Of a stretch of 64,000 bases of DNA, positions 19,133 to 30,318 are shown piece by piece (within the stretch, counting starts at the first letter, position 1; the number at the start of each line of letters is the position of its first letter). The DNA lies in the NCBI GenBank assembly GCA_949316235.1, contig OX438757.1, positions 19,357,005 to 19,421,004 of the forward strand, written 5' to 3'. Made by a program: the position numbers and the translations under genes. The notes beneath the pieces are model-generated. The model was not told the DNA's origin. It saw only the letters and a list, made by a program, of their open reading frames with translations, and did no database searches. This DNA is from Oegoconia quadripuncta. Taxonomy: Eukaryota > Arthropoda > Insecta > Lepidoptera > Autostichidae.

Positions 19133-19443
19133 AATAGAGGTTGGCAGTCCCCCTGCACGTCTCCTGAGGGTCGCGGGCGGCTACATCTCGAAACAATGTA
19201 GTCGTCGGACTGCGGTGTGAGGCGCGACAGCGCCCCTCGTGGATGACGGGGGCAAGGCGGGGGGGACCTGGAGCAGCTAAGGTTCCCAGGTCCTATCTTC
19301 TGCCGAGGAAGGTCGTCGCGGGGTCTTAGTGGGCATCCCTCCCGATAGGGAGGAGAGTCCCACGTAACCGTCTCACCGTCCCCCAGGCGAGCTGTACGCA
19401 TACCTAATGCGTTTCCCCGCGCCAAAAAAAAAAAATAGAGGTT
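19133..19443 (+). mobile_element. GC-rich 5'-truncated LINE end with poly(A) and target duplication
   Basis: AATAGAGGTT occurs at 19133-19142 and 19434-19443. Between them lies a GC-rich 291-bp segment ending in an A run, so it is a retro-inserted 3' end. Short runs such as CCCTCCCGATAGGGAGG can form hairpins. The frame on the opposite strand is not a gene. Confidence 0.75.
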
Positions 19444-19444
19444 A

Positions 19445-19639
19445 GAAAAAAATAGAGAGACTTCGATCGCGTGAACCATTTCATGAAAATTGGTTTAGAA
19501 AAAAATTACTCTATACATATCCAGGTCCTAATCTGTCGATAAACCAAATTTCATCTAAATCCGTCCAGCCGTTTAAGCGTGAAGAGTGTTACCGTACATA
19601 CATGCATACACACACAAACTTTCGCATTTTTAGTTGGGA
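19445..19639 (-). mobile_element. Helitron-like 5' portion
   Basis: On the minus strand it begins TCCCAACTAAAAATGCGAAA just after an A, like the complete copy at 17037-17232, and shares the CGTCCAGCCG region. Its expected CTAG end is missing on the low-coordinate side, next to the GC-rich LINE insertion. Confidence 0.5.
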
Positions 19640-19697
19640 TATTTGTTTGGACGAAAGCAGCCATGTTTAGATCTCATAAACATCTTCCATAAGGCCG

Positions 19698-19795
19698 CCT
19701 TTTTGTGCGATTAATGATGTACGCTGTATTCTTCATGTAGCTTTTGTTAATTGTGCAATAAAGAGTATTTGATTGATTGATTGATTGATTGATCT
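19698..19795 (+). mobile_element. LINE-Q 3' end with GATT-repeat tail
   Basis: GATGTACGCTGTATTCTTCA, TTGTTAATTGTGCAATAAAG, then TTGATTGATTGATTG. Its reverse complement is at 48178-48265. Confidence 0.7.
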
Positions 19796-20354
19796 TCTCC
19801 AATCACTTTTTTAAAAAATGTCTCTGCTCCACAGTAGAGACATTTTTCCACTTGTCCACACACACAATATAAAATCCGAATATCTTTTTTTGTCAAAATT
19901 TACACCGAAAGACGTATTAACAACTCTATATAAATCCAACTGTAAAATCTATACTACACAACGGGTCTTCAGCTAATGCGTGACATTTAACACATTGGAG
20001 CTCACTAAAATTTTAATAGCTTAAGTTCGTACACACGAGCGACGCAACCATTCGTCATAATAACTAATGTGCACAGGGGCTTAGTTCAGACAAAGGTTAT
20101 GTGCCCGGGAACCATTAATTATCATGTCTGATGAATGATGGTAGACGGTAGGTGATGGTGCATGGTTCTGTGCACTCGATTCTTTTGATGGATAGTGTGC
20201 AATCGTTTTCTTTACATAACAACCTTTTCATTATACTATTGTTTCATTTATGTCTCGATCTGCATAAATGAGCGGTTCGAGCGATTTACAAATTGCGCCC
20301 CAGAAATAAAAGTGAAATTCTACAATTATGCCTTAGCAAGATCAGGTTAGGCTG
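19796..20354. other. Unassigned DNA
   Basis: No supported gene. A small hairpin (AAAAATGTCTCT / AGAGACATTTTT) lies at about 19814-19847. Confidence 0.45.
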
Positions 20355-20535
20355 ACGACCGATTGGTGTAGTGGATAGTGATCCTGTAAGCGAAACCAAC
20401 GGTTGCGAATTCGAATCCCGCGAGGGATAAATGTTTGAGTGATAAATACGTACATTTATTTGCGAGTCATGGATTTTGCTTAGTTTGGGACTAGATGATT
20501 GGTGTAACTGTCCAAAATATTTATTTATTTATATT
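20355..20535 (+). mobile_element. SINE-B copy with internal deletion
   Basis: The head is intact; the body jumps from GCGAGTCATGGAT to TTTGCTTAGTTTGGGACTAG, losing about 50 bp. Confidence 0.8.
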
Positions 20536-20596
20536 TATTATAACACCCCTCCTGTTTTTTTGCACATCTTTTTACAATAAAACACCAGAACGTGTA

Positions 20597-21055
20597 GACA
20601 GAGCAGTTTGAACTTGCTGTCCACAGCAGTCGCTTACACAGTCACTAAGTCATTCAAGGGACAATGTATACGCTTTTATAATAAGTGATGTTCCGGTAGA
20701 CATTCAAAATTTGCCATTAAATAAACTTAAAACAACCATTAAACGGAAACTATGTGCCAAAGGCTATTATAAAATTTCTGACTATCTGGATGATAAGAAT
20801 GCGTGGACATGAGCCGCTCGGCAGTATCCAGTATATTTTGTTCTTATTTTTCTTTGTCGAATCATAAATTTAACAATTATTCCAAATTGTATTTGTATTG
20901 AGTTATTTAAAAAGATCAACCCCTGAGTTTCTTGCTCGTTCTTCTCTGGGGAGACTGCCTAGTGAATGAGCGATAACTGTATGTTTGACGTTTTCAAATT
21001 TTATTCTTACTACTTACGAAATAAAACATTTTTGATTTGATTTGATTTGATTTGA
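20597..21055 (+). pseudogene. LINE-J 3' end with RT C-terminus
   Basis: Decayed RLHK..KSFKG region, a break after CTTTTATAATAAG, then the YYKISDYLDDKNAW end and TGA near 20811. The 3' UTR ends in TTTGATTTGATTTG. It closely matches 6462-6903 in the opposite orientation. Confidence 0.8.
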
Positions 21056-21177
21056 AACGTCACTTTAAAGAAATTCTGTGTAAAAAGGATTTATTATAGG
21101 ACAGATTGATAGACCGATAAGGAGGTCTGGTGTTATCTAAATTTCAAGTCTAAGTTGCTTTTGTTATGTAATATATA

Positions 21178-21502
21178 TTTTTTTTATATATGCACAACGG
21201 GTTGGTACTTAACCTCAATCAAACCTGATGTTAAGTGTAGATGAGAAGCGTACTGACCCGGAAACCCCAACACATTTGGGGGACTGGCTATCTTATCTCT
21301 GACAACCGGAACACAACAATGCTATTAACATTGTTGCTTGGCAGCAGATTTAGATAAGATGGTCGTAGCTAGCCAGGCGGACATTTAAAATGCCCTACCA
21401 CCAACCAAACCGAGTACTTAAACATGTACCCTCTGGAGATCGAACCCGCGACCTCCGAATCGGAAACCCAACGTTGTTTACATTAAGTCACGGAGGCGGT
21501 TA
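21178..21502 (-). mobile_element. SINE-A copy, full length
   Basis: T run to GGAGGCGGTTA. A short deletion removes the GGTCGAAGGTGGAAG block, leaving GATGAGAAGCG. Confidence 0.9.
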
Positions 21503-21582
21503 ATATGTAAATTATAATAAAATATGGTTATATTCCAGAATTCACGGTTATAAAGAAGTGTCAGTTTTTATCAATAATTAGC

Positions 21583-21695
21583 ATTTAAGCTTCTCGAATG
21601 CTGGTCATAACTATTATTCTGATTTATTCTGTATGTAAAAAGAAATTTTAATTTATCCGGGCGCCACTGTACAGAATAAACCTCTTAATATGACC
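21583..21695 (+). repeat. Repeat G copy
   Basis: TTTAAGCTTCTCGAATGC, TTGATTTATTCTGTAT-like sequence, and GCGCCACTGTACAGAATAAA with CCTCTTAA. Copies lie at 54106 and 63655 and, on the minus strand, at 53695 and 62929. Class unknown. Confidence 0.55.
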
Positions 21696-21969
21696 CCCGA
21701 AAAAATCAAAAGGATTCGTCTCTTCACGTTTCGTTGTTATCTTCGTTACAAGAATGTTGGACCGTAGTCAATATATCTGTCGTAGTTAGATAGTTAAGTT
21801 AGTCATTTAATAGAATGCCTTATCCAAAAACGACTGAATAGCACAGTAGAGCAGTGCAATGTAAAAAAATTTGCTTTCGAACGCTAAAAATTTATATTTA
21901 TTCCACGTAAGCGCCCTACAAGCCCTTCTATCACTGTATCTACTCGTACTCCAAACACCACCTACTCCG

Positions 21970-22279
21970 TAACCGCCACTTTGGCTCAATGTAAACAACA
22001 TTGGGTTTAAGATTCAGAGGTCGCGGGTTCGATCCCCAGCGGGGTACATGTTTAGTATCCGGTTTGATTGGTGGTAAGGCATTTTAAATGTCCGCCTGGC
22101 TAACTACAACCATCTTATCTAAATCTGTCGCCAAACAGCAATGTTAATGGCATTGTTGTGCTCCGGTTGTCAGAGAAAAGATAGAGAAAAGATAGTACGC
22201 TACCACCTTCGGCCTCATCTTCACTTAACATCAGGTGTGTTTGAGGTCAAGTGCTAACCTGTTGTGCATAAAAAAAAAT
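21970..22279 (+). mobile_element. SINE-A copy, full length, diverged
   Basis: It begins TAACCGCCACTTTGGCTCAA. GATAGAGAAAAGATA is locally duplicated in the middle. It ends in GTGCATAAAAAAAA. Confidence 0.88.
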
Positions 22280-22620
22280 CATGGCCTTTTGGCGGTAATA
22301 GATCGCACGGATTGTTTTTTACGTGGCACGCTGCTCCAAAGCCGTATTTATTTGCCGTTTAGGCATTCAATGAAATGACTAATTCCAAGATCTACCTGCG
22401 ACATATCCAACGGTGGCACTGTCAACAGATTAATGGCCACGGGAACGTATAATTCTCGTGTTGTTACAATTTCAACTTCACAAGATCTGTCGCCAAATAA
22501 CTAAATCATCCTGAATTTATTGGTTGTGATCAAAGAGGATACCCCCTTTTATACTTTTGTGCAGCTGATCTTCACAGTTCAATATAATTTGACCAACTGT
22601 TTGGTGTAATAAATAAATAA
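22280..22620. other. Unassigned DNA
   Basis: No supported gene or repeat. Ends in TAAATAAATAAG. Confidence 0.4.
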
Positions 22621-22624
22621 GTAA

Positions 22625-22672
22625 GTTTGGGACTAGATGATTGGTGTAAGTGTCCGAAATATTTATTTATTT
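22625..22672 (+). mobile_element. SINE-B 3' tail fragment
   Basis: GTTTGGGACTAGATGATTGG, GTGTCCGAAATATTTATTTA. It abuts the tail of LINE-L. Confidence 0.7.
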
Positions 22673-23045
22673 ATTTTTTATATGAGAGGGCGGCAAACGA
22701 GCATGCGGGCCACCTGATGGAAAGCAGTCACCGCCGCCCATGGACACCCGCAACACCAAAAGGGTCACAGATGCGTTGCCGTCCTTTGAGGAAGATGTAG
22801 GCTCGTTTCTTGAAGGTTCCAATGTCGTACTCGTTCGGGAATACCGCTGCCGGAAGTCCGTTCCACAGGGTGGTTGTACGTTGTAAGAAGTTTCTTGAGA
22901 AACGTACAGTGGTAGACTTCCACTCATCCAGGTGATGTGGATGGAAATTTAATTTTCGGCGAGAATTGAGCAGCGGGTATTAGCTCGAACAGTTCTTCAG
23001 AACACTCCCCATGAAATATGCGATACAGAATGCAAGAATGCGTTT
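22673..23045 (-). pseudogene. LINE-L C-terminus and 3' end
   Basis: The minus strand encodes [30 protein letters not shown], then [20 protein letters not shown], the end of a LINE ORF2. A terminal block then ends in a short A-rich tail. The 86-residue frame predicted in another phase is not used. Confidence 0.8.
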
Positions 23046-23085
23046 TTTATTTATTTCTTATTTATTTATATTTATACCAATTTAG

Positions 23086-23165
23086 GAGGTCCGGGTTCGA
23101 TTCCAAGTCAGACCATGTACCAATGACTTTTAAAATTTAATTTAATTACATAAGTGCATGTGCTT
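23086..23165 (+). mobile_element. SINE-D head fragment
   Basis: AGGAGGTCCGGGTTCGATTC followed by TTTAATTACATAAGTGCATG, as in the SINE-D copy at 28422-28736 read on the minus strand. Confidence 0.5.
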
Positions 23166-23387
23166 TGTGGTTTCGGAGCTCAAATAGAATAGAACCAATT
23201 CGTCTCTTCCCGTCGGTGTCGTTAAAAGCGACTAAGGGACTCTCCACCAAAAAACTATCCATAGTTTTGCACGTTTCAACGTTCCTCTAGGCCTCTCGTC
23301 ATCTTCCCCTCCACTTTTCATTCAATGATGTTCTTGATACAGTTGTCGTGACGTATCAGATGACCTACAATCTTTCCCGTTCTGTTT

Positions 23388-23647
23388 ACAATAAATAAAT
23401 ATCCTTAGACATACACAAAACGCCATCTGGTTCCACAGTCAGCAACTATAGTCTTGTATTATGGATACCAGATGGTTGATAAACTACACAAATACATTTT
23501 TTTTTGTAAATAAATACATAAACATCCATAACTCGGGTACACATGTCCGTATTCATCACACAAACAAATGCCCCTAGCGGGATTCGAACCCGCAACCTTT
23601 TGATATAGTGGTCAGAGTTGCTAACCAATACACTAAACAAGTCGTTA
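23388..23647 (-). mobile_element. SINE-C copy, near full length
   Basis: AATAAATAAATATCCTTAGA to the tRNA-like head ending AACAAGTCGTTA. B box GGTTCGAATCCCGC on the minus strand. Confidence 0.88.
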
Positions 23648-24084
23648 TGATGTGACTCATCGAGCATCACACCTAAATACAAATTCTACCGGCCAAACTC
23701 AACGTGACCTAATTCTTTCAGAGTGACTCATGTGTTATTAGCTTCGAATTTCTTTTATCTTTAATAATGTTCACATTAGTATTACAGCAAAATGTATTAG
23801 ATATCACTTATTGTTTAGCGTTGGGTGACGTAAAAGCTGAATAAGGGCCTTTACACCACAATCTATAGATTTGCACGTTTCAACGGCGATGGGATCATCT
23901 TTCACGACTGCATTTCTGTATGTATACAGGTTGTAATCGTTAAGTGTGCACAGGCGATTATTCCGTAACTATTATAGATATCAAAAAACTTTAAATTGAT
24001 ATCGAAAGTACTTTACCTAATGAGTAAAATGACATTAATAACTTTTTAAAAATAAAACGAGAAATATCCAAAAAAATTATAACT
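23648..24084. other. Unassigned DNA
   Basis: GTTTTGCACGTTTCAACG (about 23265) and GATTTGCACGTTTCAACGG (about 23873) suggest two copies of one old repeat; no gene supported. Confidence 0.35.
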
Positions 24085-24440
24085 GAATGAATAAGGTCTT
24101 TAAACATTTTCCTGCCCTCATCCCACTTTGGTGGGGTCGGCACAACTCTCCTCTATCAGCCGTCATCTTCGTACTCACCCCTTTCACATACATATTATCA
24201 TTCCTCACGCAGTCTACCCACACCTTCTTTGGTCTTCCTCTACCTCTGTATTACTTAACACTCGTCTTGTTACGTGCCTTTCATGCCTCCTCATAATGTG
24301 CCCAAACCATGCTAACCTATTACTCCTCAACTTTTCTGTTATTGGCGCCACTTTTAGACTTCCTCTGATATACTCATTCCTGATCTTATCCATTCTAGTC
24401 ACACCACAAATCCATATTAGCATTCTCATCTCTGCCTTGA
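24085..24440 (-). pseudogene. RTE-d C-terminus and 3' UTR
   Basis: The minus strand encodes MRMLIWICGVTRMDKIRNEY, IRGSLKVAPITEKLRSNRLA and WFGHIMRRHERHVTRRVL, a typical C-terminal region of an RTE-type LINE polyprotein, then breaks down. The plus-strand phrase CATCCCACTTTGGTGGGGTC is part of its 3' region. Confidence 0.8.
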
Positions 24441-24497
24441 AAAAAAGTAATGTAGAAGGAAGACTTGACGCACGATATTTTTTTTTTTTTTATTAAA

Positions 24498-24570
24498 AAC
24501 TGGTTTCGCGTTTGGCTACAATCTCACCTGATGGAAAGTGACGATGTAGCCGAAGATGTATCACGGATTT
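24498..24570 (-). mobile_element. LINE-K terminal fragment
   Basis: Plus-strand CTACAATCTCACCTGATGGA, AGTGACGATGTAGCCGAAGA, preceded by a T run that is its A tail. Confidence 0.7.
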
Positions 24571-25012
24571 ATATATAAGATCCGCCATATATAGGATATA
24601 TGTATGGCGGACTGTCGCAGCGTCTTACGTCATAAAGCATGAAGCACCATATCTGTTTCTACGAAACTAATCTGAAAATGCCTATTTACTACTATAAACA
24701 CGACCATAAAAGCTAGAACTGGAAATAGGTAGATAAACATAATTTCCTTATTTATTTGGGCTGCAAATCCTTAAGTTTAAATTAAAATATGCATCCCCAA
24801 ACAAAATGCATCTGTAACTTTGACATTATTTGACAGGTAACAATCAATGTCATGTTCTCATAACTTCAGGTAAGGGTGAGGTCACACACCGAGCGAGAAG
24901 CTATAGCGGCACCATAGCGAGTGTATTTTTAAACGACATACATCCATTGATAGCGTCACGACCCTAATCACAAATAGGTAGGTCAGAGATATCCCAAATG
25001 TTACGTGAATGA
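24571..25012. other. Unassigned DNA
   Basis: A possible MITE end (GGTGAGGTCACACACCGAGC, about 24897) resembles 60240-60260. No gene. Confidence 0.35.
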
Positions 25013-25306
25013 CACCTGATGTTAAGTGAAGGTGAGGCCGAAGGTGGAGCATACCGACCCGAAAATCCCATCTTATTTGGCGGACCGTTTATATTATCTT
25101 TGACATTCGAATCACAACAATGCTATTAACATTGCTTTTTGGCGGCAGACTTAGATAAAAAAAAAAAATACGCCCAGAATACAGAACCTCCTCCTTTTTT
25201 GAAGTCGGCTAAAAATGGAGGTAGCTAACCAAACCGAGTATTAAACATGTACCCGCTGGAGTTCGAACCCGCGATATCCGAATCGTAATCCTTATGTTGT
25301 TTACAT
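25013..25306 (-). mobile_element. SINE-A copy with a foreign insertion
   Basis: SINE-A without its A tail. At about 25160-25215 an A run and the phrase ACAGAACCTCCTCCTTTTTT are inserted in the body, together with a short deletion. This phrase resembles a widespread lepidopteran retroelement end. Confidence 0.75.
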
Positions 25307-25321
25307 ACGTCCGTCTCATTT

Positions 25322-25640
25322 TAACAGCCTGCGTGGCTCAATGTAAACAACATAGGGTTTACGAATCAGAGGTCGCGGGTTCGATTCCCAGCGGGGTACA
25401 TGTTTAGCACTCGCTTTGGTTGGTTTTAAATATCGGCCGGGCTAGCTACTACCATCTTATCTAAATCTACCGCCAAACAGCAACGTTAATAGCATTGTTG
25501 TGTTCCGGTTGTCAGAGCTAAGATAGCCAGTAACCCAAATATTTGGGTTTCCGGGTGAGTACGCTTCCACCTTCGGCCTCATCTTCACTTAACATCAGGT
25601 TGATTGAGGTCAAGTGCTAACCCGTTGTGCATAAAAAAAA
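25322..25640 (+). mobile_element. SINE-A copy, full length
   Basis: AACAGCCTGCGTGGCTCAAT to GTGCATAAAAAAAA. It lies head-to-head with the preceding copy, 15 bp apart. Confidence 0.9.
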
Positions 25641-25934
25641 CAAACAATCTGAAACGGAGGCGGTTAAAATTAAACATATTCAGTTTAATGCTTAAAAATA
25701 CATCCACGGTCAAATTTTCGAAATGTACATAAATTCACACCTGGCAAAGAGTGAGCCTATTGTCTTTAAAACGCGTAAGTCTATAGATGTATATTGGTGT
25801 ATACTTGGCCGGTTCTTTTCATATTAAAAAACTATTTTTGGAATGTTGGTTTGAGTCCGAGTCAATACGCCAGCACCTGTATACACTTAGGTACGCTGGT
25901 ATCCAAACGCAGAAACAAAAACACAAAACGAATG

Positions 25935-26235
25935 AAACTTCAAACCTCAAGCATTTATTTCAATGTAAGATACATGATATCATTTGTTGAATGTCAATTT
26001 AAATCTATTGGAAATAAAAATAGGGTAAACATTTTTCGGTCAGTCAGTATGTCCAAGCTAACACCGCTTCGGAAAGGGAAATCATCTGTGGGAAAAGAAG
26101 CGGCGCAAAAAACCCACAGGATCATTTTATTTTCTTTTCTTTTTTTTATATTTAAACTATACAACTAATACAATTTTATAATTTTTATGAGCTGGGCGAA
26201 GTATACCAAGCGTTTTTGTCATTCAGGCAGTCACT
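25935..26235 (-). mobile_element. LINE-N 3' end
   Basis: Reverse-complement partner of 15115-15350: plus-strand AAGATACATGATATCATTTG, ACCGCTTCGGAAAGGGAAAT, AGAAGCGGC and ACCCACAGGATCATT. Confidence 0.65.
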
Positions 26236-26243
26236 TTGTTTTA

Positions 26244-26337
26244 TGATTAACTGGATACGAATTTGACCACAATCTCACCTGATGGGAAATGACTATGTGG
26301 CCGAAAATGAACCACGCGATCTCAGTAGATCTCACTA
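26244..26337 (-). mobile_element. LINE-K terminal fragment
   Basis: Plus-strand GATTAACTGGATACGAATTT, ACCACAATCTCACCTGATGG, GCGATCTCAGTAGATC. Confidence 0.75.
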
Positions 26338-27095
26338 ATTTTGTAATAATGAAATAACCATAGAACGAACAAAAGTATCAACACAATATGGATATCTCGA
26401 CTACACGCAATTAGCATCTAGCTGCCAATGGAGCACAGCCTAATACTTTGCTCTACGAGTACGTGGAGCCCTACTCTCATTATGTCACTACGCAATGAAT
26501 ATAAACTCTTCTCATTATGTCAGTCCACACTATCAATTATGGCATTCTTCCATGGCTACACTTAATTCTTGTCTAAACTTTAAAACTATTGCTGCGTCAT
26601 GCCCATATATCAAAGTGACAAATTTTCTGGCGTATTTTAAAATGTACTCTGTCGACAAGGAATAGAGGTTACGTTGAATGAAGGGTAGCAAATGTTTCAC
26701 TTCAAATAGATATTAGTAACGCCTTTGTTGTAACATATTGTTTAGAGTCACGGTTTTGTGCTACTTTTGGATCAAAATAACTCTAGTAGAGTCGTAGCGT
26801 TCTGGAAACTGCGTAACGTTTTGTCGTCCAAAATGGACACTTGCGTGTTCTTCTCTGAGGAGTCGCCATTGTTTAATTTAACCAGCAATTTAATTTAAGT
26901 TAAAAGCCAGCCAAGTGCGTGTAGGGTCATGCGCAGTGTATGGTTCTGAGCATGTTCGTCACAATATGCAGACTCTTAAAGGGGCTTTTTAAACAATTTT
27001 CAATGGAAAGTACATTTTATAAGTTTTTCGACTATTACTTACATTATCTTGTATCTATGACAGGTTTCCTTTTAACTTCATTATATACTACAAAG
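26338..27095. other. Unassigned DNA
   Basis: I found no repeat match and no protein-like frame. It is one of the longer apparently single-copy stretches in this window. Confidence 0.45.
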
Positions 27096-27420
27096 AGCGT
27101 CGGTGGCTCAGCGGTTAAGACGCGGTCTCCCAATTTGGGAGGTCCGGGTTCGATTCCCAGGCAGGTCAGGCGGGCAGGAGTCAAACAGGTCTCCAACTCA
27201 GCATGGGTTGTAGCCGTTCACTACAACGCTGGTTTTCAGTGGCGCGGCGCGGAAGCCGCGGACATGGCGAAACTGATGTGTGATTGAGGTCAAGTGCTAA
27301 CCCGTTGTGGATAAAAAAAAAAAACTTTTCGGGTTCGTTGTTGATTACGGAACCCTGAAGATGTAACGTTGTCAAGTGATAATTATATCCTGTAAAATAA
27401 AATCTTATTATGAGGACTTA
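27096..27420 (+). mobile_element. Composite SINE: SINE-D head, repeat F piece, SINE-A tail, LINE end
   Basis: In order: tRNA-like head GTCGGTGGCTCAGCGGTTAA with GGTCCGGGTTCGATTCCCAG (SINE-D type); GGTCTCCAACTCAGCATGGG and CTACAACGCTGGTTTTCAGT (repeat F type); GCGGACATGGCGAAACTGAT; SINE-A tail (about 27276-27324) with an A run; then GTTGATTACGGAACCCTGAA and a LINE-J-like AGTGATAATTATATCCTG. The SINE-A tail interrupts a sequence related to 30090-30165. Confidence 0.6.
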
Positions 27421-27868
27421 ATAGAGTTCAACTAATTCGCTCAGAGGACTTATGTTAACTAAATAGGCGTAAATTATGCTCTCCGTCTATTTAACAAAAA
27501 CATTTAACTTATTAAGAAAACTGGAAACATTTCCAAGCTTACTTACTTTCCTTACTTACACTAAAATTGTATGAAAATATACGAATATAAATATCGCTCG
27601 ACACTGAGGCACTTTTGCTTCAGAATTATTTGCTAATTACAAGAATGACGTATGTATAATATTCACGCTTTTATGCACAATGGGTTACGTGCACTATGTG
27701 GGGTAGGTGATGACAGTTTAACAGGGTTAAGATTTCTTTTTCAGAAGATCTGCATTTGACAAGCCTAAAATATAATTATAAATAATAATACCTAAATAGT
27801 TTTGATGGGGGTTATTTTCCAGAATTCACAATTATAAAAAAAATAATAACATTTGTTGATAAGTCATT
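27421..27868. other. Unassigned DNA
   Basis: No gene or repeat supported. Confidence 0.4.
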
Positions 27869-28090
27869 TTTTTTTTCGGATACTTACACCAATCATTTAG
27901 TCCCAAACTAAGCAAAGCTTGTGCTATGGATACTAGATAACGGATAAACATACATAAATATATAAACATCCAAGACTCGGGAATAAATGTTCGTATCCAT
28001 CACACAAACATTTAACCCTCGAGGGATGCGAACCCGCAACCGTTGGTTTCGCTGATAGGGTCACTATCCACTACACCAATCGGTCGTCAA
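27869..28090 (-). mobile_element. SINE-B copy, near full length
   Basis: CGGATACTTACACCAATCAT to ACACCAATCGGTCGTC. B box on the minus strand reads GGTTCGCATCCC. Confidence 0.88.
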
Positions 28091-28421
28091 ATTGCATGGT
28101 CATTCATGCAACTTGATTTTAAATTGTCCAGTTAATAATTTTAATTAATTAGGGAGGGCGTAATCGCAGTCAAATAATTTACGTATTTTGCGCTAGAGAT
28201 TATATTTAGGTATAATTACTTTATCAGGCCGCCTAGGGCTCCTCTGGACGAAATAAGGCCTCTTAAAATCGTTGGTTTATTCTATCTGGATGATATAATC
28301 ATTTGTTTTGTCCGGAGTTTTAAAAAAATTAAATTTTCGAAATAAGGAGAAACATAATAATAATAAGACTTTGTAAAATCATAATTTTATTTTTATTTTC
28401 ATTTTATTTTTTATATAATCA

Positions 28422-28736
28422 TCATCATCATCAGCCCGTAAACATCCCACTGCAGGGATATAGGCCTTCACTCGTAAATGAGGGAGTATGGGCCGTGGGT
28501 CCACCACGCTGACCCAATGCGGGTTGGGGACTTCACATGCCTTAGAATTTTTAATTTCTCAGGCACGCAGGTTTCCTCACGATGTTTTCCTTCACCGTTT
28601 AGGAGCAAGCGGATAATTGCACATAAGTAATTAAACCAAATTTAAAAACTAATTTGTACACGGCCTACCTGGGAATATAACCCGGACCTTCCAAATTGGG
28701 AGACCGCGTCATAACCGCTGAGCCACCGACACTCTT
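28422..28736 (-). mobile_element. SINE-D copy, full length
   Basis: On the minus strand: head GTCGGTGGCTCAGCGGTTAT with a mutated B box, body TGCGTGCCTGAGAAATTAAA, ACCCGCATTGGGTCAGCGTG, end GGGATGTTTACGGGCTGATG and a GAT-repeat tail. The tail resembles the RTE-a tail, which suggests mobilisation by an RTE-type LINE (inference). Confidence 0.8.
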
Positions 28737-29733
28737 CTTTTGAAAATGAGTTGACCAAAATCAAAACCATATTCCAATATCAAGCGAGTTACCATCCCGT
28801 ATGTTTTACCACCCAAAATCTAAGGGAATAAGCAATTGCTTCGTTCTGGATTCGAACTCGACGCATTAAAGAAATATTATTATTAGCGAACACCATGGGG
28901 AATTCTATTTCCTTTTCCCATGAACTTAGCGACTCGGTATTTACAAATTTCCACATTTTCGGTAACTTTTTGCATATTTTACAACTCGATAAAAACACAA
29001 TTTTAACTTGAAGGAAAGTTGCTCTTTATGTAAATATTGTAAATTCTGTAATGGCATGCTTTGAGAATGCGCTCATTTATTAGGGTACGACATTCACGTT
29101 AAAAGTCACATTTTTACGAATAGGGATGTACCTAAAGCGGTAAAATTATCCCGGTAAAAAACTATATCGTACGTAAAATACGGTATTATACGGTAAAATA
29201 TGATAACTTTACTTTCGTAGGTATATCATTGAGGATTTGATTTGTTTTTATTGATATTCATATAATAATATTATTAATTAATAATGTAATAGTACCAATT
29301 TTATTGTAATTATATTCTAATTTAATTAAAACATTACCCATTCAATTTTAACGGTAACCATTGTCAGTAGCATAATAAGAATCTTTAATTGGCACAAGTT
29401 TGGTATTAGTTTTCTATATATAAGAAATTGTAATAATGCTGTTGATTCTATGTAAATAAATAAAATAAAAAATATTTGGTAAAAAACGTATACTACAAAA
29501 TATCGCGTTCCCGCAGGAAAATGCGGCGGCAGCATTGTGTTTTCACTTCATAAAAGTTCCGGGTCCATGCAACAGATGGCGCTAATTACGTACATAATCC
29601 CAAATAGTTTGAGTCTCTCGGCTGTACAACGACTGCAGTGAATTAGTTACGTCACTGCATAAGATTAGGTGTTAAACAGCTCAGGTGTTTGATGCTCTTA
29701 CTGTTTAAAATTTTATTATCATTTTATTATAAT
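28737..29733. other. Unassigned AT-rich DNA
   Basis: No supported gene. At 29130-29210 the words CGGTAAAA and CGGTATTA recur irregularly; a similar CGGTAA/ACCGGGTAA cluster is at 34860-34955. Confidence 0.45.
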
Positions 29734-29973
29734 GACGACCGATTGGTGTAATGGATAGTGATCTGTCAGCGAAACCAACGGTTGCGGGTTCGAATCCCGC
29801 GAAGGATAAATATTTGTGTGATGAATACGAACAATTATTGATGTTGATGGATGTTTATATAAATATTTATGTGTGTTTATCCGTTATCTAGTATCCATAG
29901 CACAAGCTTTGCTCAGTTTGGGACTAGATGATTGGTGTAGGTGGTCGATATTTATTATTATTATTATTATTAT
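29734..29973 (+). mobile_element. SINE-B copy, full length
   Basis: GACGACCGATTGGTGTAATG to GATTGGTGTAGGTGG, then a TTA-repeat tail. B box GGTTCGAATCCCGC. Confidence 0.9.
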
Positions 29974-30318
29974 AGTTTCATGTAGTGTTTGCCTGTAATA
30001 TATTGTACAGCATGCTTCATTTCTTTTATCTCTATTGTAACAATTGTTGGCAAACCACAAATAAAAAAAACAGCGTCTGAGCTAAGCCGCGGACAGACAG
30101 ACGGACATGGCGGAACTATTAGCACATATTAGGGTTCCTTGTTGACAACAGAACCTAACTATTTAAGTATTTAAAAACCAAATAACCCGACAGTATATTT
30201 TATATTTTGCATACGCCATGTTAGATTCTTTACCATAAAAATGTATCCTACCTATGACACTCTAGAGATCACGATGAATCGAACGACACCTTTAGGCTAC
30301 AGGAACTAACATAGAAAT

